Origin: an uncultured Hyphomicrobiales bacterium
GTDB taxonomy: Bacteria; Pseudomonadota; Alphaproteobacteria; Rhizobiales; Beijerinckiaceae
NCBI GenBank assembly: GCA_903918155.1
Contig: CAIXDD010000116.1
Location: 1-10,374, forward strand
DNA length: 10,374 bases
Direction: 5' to 3'
This document shows positions 6,974-10,374 of this stretch, piece after piece (positions within the stretch are counted from its first letter, which is position 1; each line of letters opens with the position of its first letter). The notes below the pieces were generated by a model. The model was not told the DNA's origin and did no database searches. It worked only from the letters and a program-made list of their open reading frames with translations. A program made the position numbers and the translations under genes.

Positions 6974-8472
6974 CGTCAGCCAACCAAGCCTATCGCCAGC
7001 GGCCGTCGTCGGCGGCCGCTTCCGTCTCTCACGCCCCGGAGTCGCGCGTGATCGAGTTCTCAGCGCCCGAAAAGACCATCGGCGCGCTCGATCCGCGGCA
7101 TGCAGCCCGGCTTCTGGCGGCCTCCTGCGATCTCGGCCTCGTGGTGGATTCCGCGGGCGTCATCCGCGACGTCTGCGCGGGCGGCGACGATTTCCCCTTC
7201 GCGCGCGACTGGCTCGGGCGCAAATGGGCGGAGACCGTCACCGTCGAAAGCCGCCCCAAGATCGAGGACCTCCTGCGCGAGGCGGCGGACCAGCCGGTGG
7301 CGCGCTCGCGCGAGATCAATCATCGCCTGTCGAACGGACAGGACCTGCCGATCCGGTATTCGGCCTTCCGCATCGGCGCCACCGATCGCGTGGTGGCGGT
7401 CGGGCGCGACCTGCGCGCCATCGGCCAGTTGCAGCAGCGCCTCGTGGAGGCGCAGCGCGCGACGGAGAGCGAATTCCTGCGGCTGCGCAGCGCCGAGACG
7501 CGCTTTCGCATTCTGTTCCAATCGTCGGAGGAGGCCGTCCTCGTCGTGGACGCGGCGAGCCTCAAGACCGTGGACGCCAATCCCGCCGCCGCGACGCTTG
7601 CGGAAACGACCTCGGGCAAGCTCGTGGGCCGCGCGCTCGTCGATATTTTCGACGCCGGCGGACGCGATGCGCTCAACGCCGAACTGGAGAGCGTGCGCAG
7701 CGTCGGCCGCGTGAGCGCCGTGCGCGCGAAACTCGCCAACCAGCGCGAATGCTGGCTCTCCGCCTCGCTCTTCCGCCATGAAGACAGCGCGCAAATTCTC
7801 GTGCGCCTCACGCTTTCGGCCAGCGAATCGGCGCGCGAGCCCGCCGCGAAATCGCAGGCCCTGCAGGCGCTCGACGCCCTGCCCGACGCGTTCGTCGTGG
7901 TGGACGGCGAGCGGCGCGTGGTGGACGCCAACGCCGCTTTCCTCGAAATGACCGAATCGCCGACGCTGGCGCAGGCGCGCGGGCAGCCGCTCGACCGCTG
8001 GCTGGGACGCACCGGCGTGGACGTGAGCGTCCTGTTCTCGAATCTGCGCGAACATGGCGCGGTGCGCGATTTCGTGACCGCCGTGCGCAGCGATTACGGC
8101 GCCGTCGAAGAGGTGGAGGTCTCCGCCGCCGCCGCCTCCCCCGCCGGCGAGAACCCATGCTACGGGCTCGTCTTGCGCTCGCGCGCGCGCAGCGGCGCCG
8201 CCAAGGGCGCCGACGCCCCGCTGGGGCCCGAACAGGCGCGCAGCGCCGAGCAATTGTCCGAACTCGTGGGCCGCGTGCCCTTGAAGGATCTCGTGCGCGA
8301 AACCGTCGAGATCACGGAGCGCATGTGCATCGAGGCCTCCCTGCGCCTGACGGGCGACAATCGCGCCGCCGCCGCGCAAATGCTCGGCCTGAGCCGCCAG
8401 AGCCTCTATGACAAGCTGCGCCGCTACAGTCTGGGCGACCTGCCCCAGAGCGACGACGACGAGCGTCGATAA
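6970..8472 (+). CDS. ppsR: PpsR/CrtJ transcriptional repressor of photosynthesis genes
   Basis: 500-residue DNA-binding repressor, somewhat longer than the roughly 465 residues usual for PpsR/CrtJ. Visible order: an N-terminal PAS-like domain (about 45-140), a Gln/Arg/Glu-rich helix (about 140-170, QLQQRLVEAQRATE), PAS1 (about 175-275, beginning FRILFQSSEEAVLVVD), PAS2 (about 298-398, beginning LDALPDAFVVVD), a low-complexity linker, and a FIS-type helix-turn-helix (about 461-486, TGDNRAAAAQMLGLSRQSLY). Cys453 in ERMCIEASL sits just before the HTH, where the redox-active cysteine of R. sphaeroides/R. capsulatus proteins (Cys424/Cys420) is found. Cys261 at the end of PAS1 may correspond to the second one (Cys251/Cys249). 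The gene follows aerR with an ATGA overlap and lacks a strong Shine-Dalgarno of its own. Two TGT-N12-ACA-type boxes nearby are its likely targets. Confidence 0.95.
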   Translation: MTSANQAYRQRPSSAAASVSHAPESRVIEFSAPEKTIGALDPRHAARLLAASCDLGLVVDSAGVIRDVCAGGDDFPFARDWLGRKWAETVTVESRPKIEDLLREAADQPVARSREINHRLSNGQDLPIRYSAFRIGATDRVVAVGRDLRAIGQLQQRLVEAQRATESEFLRLRSAETRFRILFQSSEEAVLVVDAASLKTVDANPAAATLAETTSGKLVGRALVDIFDAGGRDALNAELESVRSVGRVSAVRAKLANQRECWLSASLFRHEDSAQILVRLTLSASESAREPAAKSQALQALDALPDAFVVVDGERRVVDANAAFLEMTESPTLAQARGQPLDRWLGRTGVDVSVLFSNLREHGAVRDFVTAVRSDYGAVEEVEVSAAAASPAGENPCYGLVLRSRARSGAAKGADAPLGPEQARSAEQLSELVGRVPLKDLVRETVEITERMCIEASLRLTGDNRAAAAQMLGLSRQSLYDKLRRYSLGDLPQSDDDERR

Positions 8473-8483
8473 TCATAGACACC

Positions 8484-8501
8484 TGTCAATGAAGATGGAC
8501 A
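8484..8501. promoter_or_regulatory. PpsR/CrtJ operator upstream of bchG
   Basis: An exact TGT-N12-ACA match, extended to the inverted repeat CTGTC-N10-GACAG (8483-8502), lies in the 59-bp gap between ppsR and bchG, 30 bp before the bchG ATG. It overlaps the putative -35. The consensus is established for PpsR/CrtJ; binding here is inferred. Confidence 0.78.
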
Positions 8502-8524
8502 GTCGGCCCGCCCGGGGCTAGGCT
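8496..8524 (+). promoter_or_regulatory. Putative promoter of bchG-bch2
   Basis: TGGACA (8496-8501, one mismatch from TTGACA) is followed after 17 bp by TAGGCT (8519-8524). The weak -10 resembles that of bchF (TAGCCT), and the -35 likewise lies within a PpsR box. Transcription would start around 8530-8532, almost at the ATG. Confidence 0.5.
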
Positions 8525-8531
8525 GTCCCCG
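8513..8531 (+). repeat. Small inverted repeat immediately before bchG
   Basis: CGGGG (8513-8517) and CCCCG (8527-8531) flank a 9-nt loop and end directly at the bchG ATG. No U-run follows, so it is not a typical terminator. It encloses the proposed -10, and no Shine-Dalgarno is visible here. Confidence 0.4.
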
Positions 8532-9413
8532 ATGACCTATCCAGCCCCCGCCGTCGTCCTGGAGCTGCTGAAGCCCATCACATGGTTCGCGCCCATGTGG
8601 GCCTTCGTGTGCGGGCTCGTCTCGGGCGGTTTCACCCTGCAGGATCGCTGGGCGCTGGTGATCGGCGGCGTGCTGCTCACCGGCCCGCTGGTGTGCGGGG
8701 CGAGCCAGGCGGTCAATGATTGGTACGACCGTCATGTCGACGCGATCAACGAGCCCGACCGGCCCATTCCCTCCGGCCGCATGCCCGGCCGATGGGGCTT
8801 TTACGTCGCCTGCGCGTTCACCGGCCTTTCGCTCGCGCTCGCCGCCGCGCTGGGCCTCGCCGTGCTGGGCGCGGCGATCGTCGGCCTTGCGCTCGCCTGG
8901 GCCTATAGCGCGCCGCCGCTGCGGCTGAAGGCGAACGGCTGGTGGGGCAATTCCGCCGTCGGCCTGTGCTACGAAGGTCTGCCGTGGTTCACCGGCGCCG
9001 CCGTGGCGAGCGCCGCCATGCCTGACGCGCGCATCGTCTGGCTCGCCCTGCTCTACAGCATCGGCGCGCATGGCATCATGACGCTGAACGATTTCAAATC
9101 CGTCGAAGGCGACGTCAAATCCGGCGTGGCCTCCCTTCCCGTGCAATTGGGCGTGACCGGCGCCGCGCGCCTCGCCTGCGGGGTGATGGCCGCGCCGCAG
9201 ATCGTCGTGATCGCCCTGCTCGCCCATTGGCAGCGGCCCGTCCACGCGCTGATCGTCGGCGCGCTGCTTGCGGCGCAGGGCTTTCTCATGATGCGCCTGC
9301 TCGCCGATCCGCGCGGGCGCGCCGCCTGGTACAACGCCACCGGCACGACGCTCTATGTGCTGGGCATGCTCGCCGCCGCCTTCGCGCTGCGCGGATTGGC
9401 GGGCGCGCCATGA
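8532..9413 (+). CDS. bchG: Bacteriochlorophyll synthase (geranylgeranyl/phytyl transferase) BchG
   Basis: 293-residue polytopic UbiA-family prenyltransferase that esterifies bacteriochlorophyllide a with geranylgeranyl or phytyl diphosphate, near the end of bacteriochlorophyll synthesis. The two Asp-rich Mg-diphosphate sites are visible: NDWYDRHVD at 62-70 followed by INEPDRPIPSG, and NDFKSVEGD at 186-194 followed by SGVASLPV. The INEPxRPIPSG and AYSAPPLRLK (about 124-133) signatures mark the chlorophyll synthase branch rather than UbiA or heme O synthases. Several hydrophobic segments alternate with these loops. It sits 59 bp after ppsR, is preceded by a PpsR box, has no clear Shine-Dalgarno, and overlaps the next gene as ATGA. 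A pigment-handling partner downstream fits its role in delivering finished pigment at the membrane. Confidence 0.97.
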   Translation: MTYPAPAVVLELLKPITWFAPMWAFVCGLVSGGFTLQDRWALVIGGVLLTGPLVCGASQAVNDWYDRHVDAINEPDRPIPSGRMPGRWGFYVACAFTGLSLALAAALGLAVLGAAIVGLALAWAYSAPPLRLKANGWWGNSAVGLCYEGLPWFTGAAVASAAMPDARIVWLALLYSIGAHGIMTLNDFKSVEGDVKSGVASLPVQLGVTGAARLACGVMAAPQIVVIALLAHWQRPVHALIVGALLAAQGFLMMRLLADPRGRAAWYNATGTTLYVLGMLAAAFALRGLAGAP

Positions 9414-10374
9414 CGGGGCCGGACGCCAAGACGGGGCCGGATGCGATGACGACGCCGCGCGCAGGCTCCTTCGGCTGGCTCTCGATCGTGCGCGTGGGAC
9501 TCGTGCAGACCGCGCTCGGCGCCGTCGTCGTGCTCACGACCTCCACGCTGAACCGCGTGATGGTGGTGGAGCTGGCCCTGCCGGCGCTTGTGCCGGGCTT
9601 GCTGGTGACGCTGCATTACGCCGTGCAGGCGCTGCGCCCGCGCTGGGGCCATGGCTCGGACGGCGGACGCCGGCGCACGCCCTGGATCGTCGGCGGCATG
9701 GCGGCCCTGTGCAGCGGCGGCGCGCTGGCCGCGCTCGCCACCGCGATCATGGGCGCGAGCCTGCCCTTGGGAATCGCGCTCGGCGTTCTGGGCTTTCTGC
9801 TGATTGGAATCGGCGTCGGCGCGGCGGGCACGTCGCTGCTCACGCTGCTCGCCGAACGCACCGATCCCGCGCGCCGCGCGCCGGCGGCCACCATCGTCTG
9901 GACGATGATGATTTTCGGCTTCGCGCTCACCGCGACCCTGGCGGGCCATGCGCTCGATCCCTTCACGCCGCAGCGGCTCGTCGCAGTCACAAGCGTCGTC
10001 TCGCTCTGCGCCTTCGCGCTGGCCTGCCTTGCGGTGCGCGGCCTTGAGCCGACCGCCGCCGCGCCCGCGCCCGAGAGCCAGCGCAAAATCGCCTTCCGCG
10101 AGGCCTTCGCGCAGGTCTGGACCGAGCCCGCCACGCGCCGCTTCGCTTATTTCATCTTCGTCTCCATGCTCGCCTATAACGCGCAGGACCTCATCCTCGA
10201 ACCTTTCGCCGGCGTCGTCTTCGCGATGACGCCCGGCGAATCCACGCGGCTCGGCGGCCTGCAACATGGCGGCGTGCTCGCGGGAATGATTCTGGCAGCC
10301 GTCGCCGGCGCGCTGGCGGGCCCGCGCGAAACGCAGATGCTGCGGCGCTTGATGATCTGGGGTTGCGTCGCCTC
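9410..10374 (+). CDS. bch2: PucC-family MFS protein, Bch2/ORF428 type (3' end beyond window)
   Basis: Membrane protein of the PucC/LhaA/Bch2 branch of the major facilitator superfamily, thought to aid assembly of light-harvesting complexes or pigment delivery. The frame is open from the ATG at 9410 to the right edge (321 codons) against about 430 usually. Typical stretches are VQTALGAVVVLTTSTLNRVM (about residues 33-52), LVTLHYAVQALRPRWGHGSD and GRRRTPWI (MFS loop 2-3 motif region), followed by repeated hydrophobic helices. Its place directly after bchG, with an ATGA overlap, is the standard bchG-orf428-bchP arrangement and favours Bch2 over PucC or LhaA. The first 13 residues come from an 18-bp duplication, which creates a second in-frame ATG at 9446 that could be the true start. 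bchP is often next. Confidence 0.92.
   Translation, partial: MTGPDAKTGPDAMTTPRAGSFGWLSIVRVGLVQTALGAVVVLTTSTLNRVMVVELALPALVPGLLVTLHYAVQALRPRWGHGSDGGRRRTPWIVGGMAALCSGGALAALATAIMGASLPLGIALGVLGFLLIGIGVGAAGTSLLTLLAERTDPARRAPAATIVWTMMIFGFALTATLAGHALDPFTPQRLVAVTSVVSLCAFALACLAVRGLEPTAAAPAPESQRKIAFREAFAQVWTEPATRRFAYFIFVSMLAYNAQDLILEPFAGVVFAMTPGESTRLGGLQHGGVLAGMILAAVAGALAGPRETQMLRRLMIWGCVA
9413..9448 (+). repeat. 18-bp tandem duplication at the start of bch2
   Basis: Two adjacent 18-bp units (9413-9430 and 9431-9448) match at 15 of 18 positions and both begin ACGGGGCCGGA. They encode TGPDAK and TGPDAM at residues 2-13, ahead of the conserved protein. The second unit ends in an in-frame ATG that could serve as an alternative start. 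Confidence 0.7.

Noticed and set aside
7060..8379. 439-codon open frame on the minus strand
   Set aside because: Antisense to ppsR, composition typical of a high-GC shadow frame; the plus strand encodes clear PAS and HTH domains.
1..10374. Search by eye for tRNA, rRNA, CRISPR, insertion sequences, toxin-antitoxin or phage genes
   Set aside because: None seen. Coding density is near complete with photosynthesis genes; the only gaps are 234 bp and 59 bp.

Overview
The window is a segment of a photosynthesis gene cluster from an anoxygenic phototrophic proteobacterium. Base composition is very GC-rich (roughly two thirds G+C by eye, with G/C strongly preferred at third codon positions). The gene set bchF-bchN-bchB-bchH facing away from ppaA/aerR-ppsR-bchG-bch2 is typical of purple phototrophic Alphaproteobacteria. 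The order would fit a Hyphomicrobiales-type cluster, but genus cannot be fixed from sequence alone.

Left half (1 to 5863, minus strand): a tightly packed bacteriochlorophyll operon transcribed leftwards in the order bchF, bchN, bchB, bchH. Junctions are an ATGA overlap (bchF/bchN), a 2-nt gap (bchN/bchB) and a 29-nt overlap (bchB/bchH), which implies translational coupling. bchH runs off the left edge and lacks its C-terminal third. BchN and BchB form the NB catalytic component of dark-operative protochlorophyllide reductase, BchH is the porphyrin-binding subunit of Mg-chelatase, and BchF hydrates the C3 vinyl group of chlorophyllide/bacteriochlorophyllide intermediates.

Middle (5864 to 6097): a 234-bp divergent intergenic region, AT-rich in its core. 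It holds a 16-bp perfect palindrome that fits the PpsR/CrtJ operator pattern and overlaps -35-like hexamers on both strands, plus a heptamer direct repeat.

Right half (6098 to 10374, plus strand): ppaA/aerR (cobalamin/heme-binding-type antirepressor) and ppsR (PAS-PAS-HTH repressor) overlap by ATGA. A 59-bp gap follows with an exact TGT-N12-ACA PpsR box. Then come bchG (bacteriochlorophyll synthase) and bch2, a PucC-family MFS protein joined by another ATGA overlap and cut by the right edge.

Working together: PpsR, modulated by the adjacent PpaA/AerR protein, probably represses both the bchFNBH operon and bchG-bch2, and possibly its own operon, through the two operators seen here. No RNA genes, CRISPR, insertion sequences or defence modules were found, and I see no novel multi-gene system. 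The points of interest are regulatory and small-scale: operator architecture, a possible leaderless bchG, a hairpin over the bchN ribosome site, and a tandem-repeat N-terminus on BchN.
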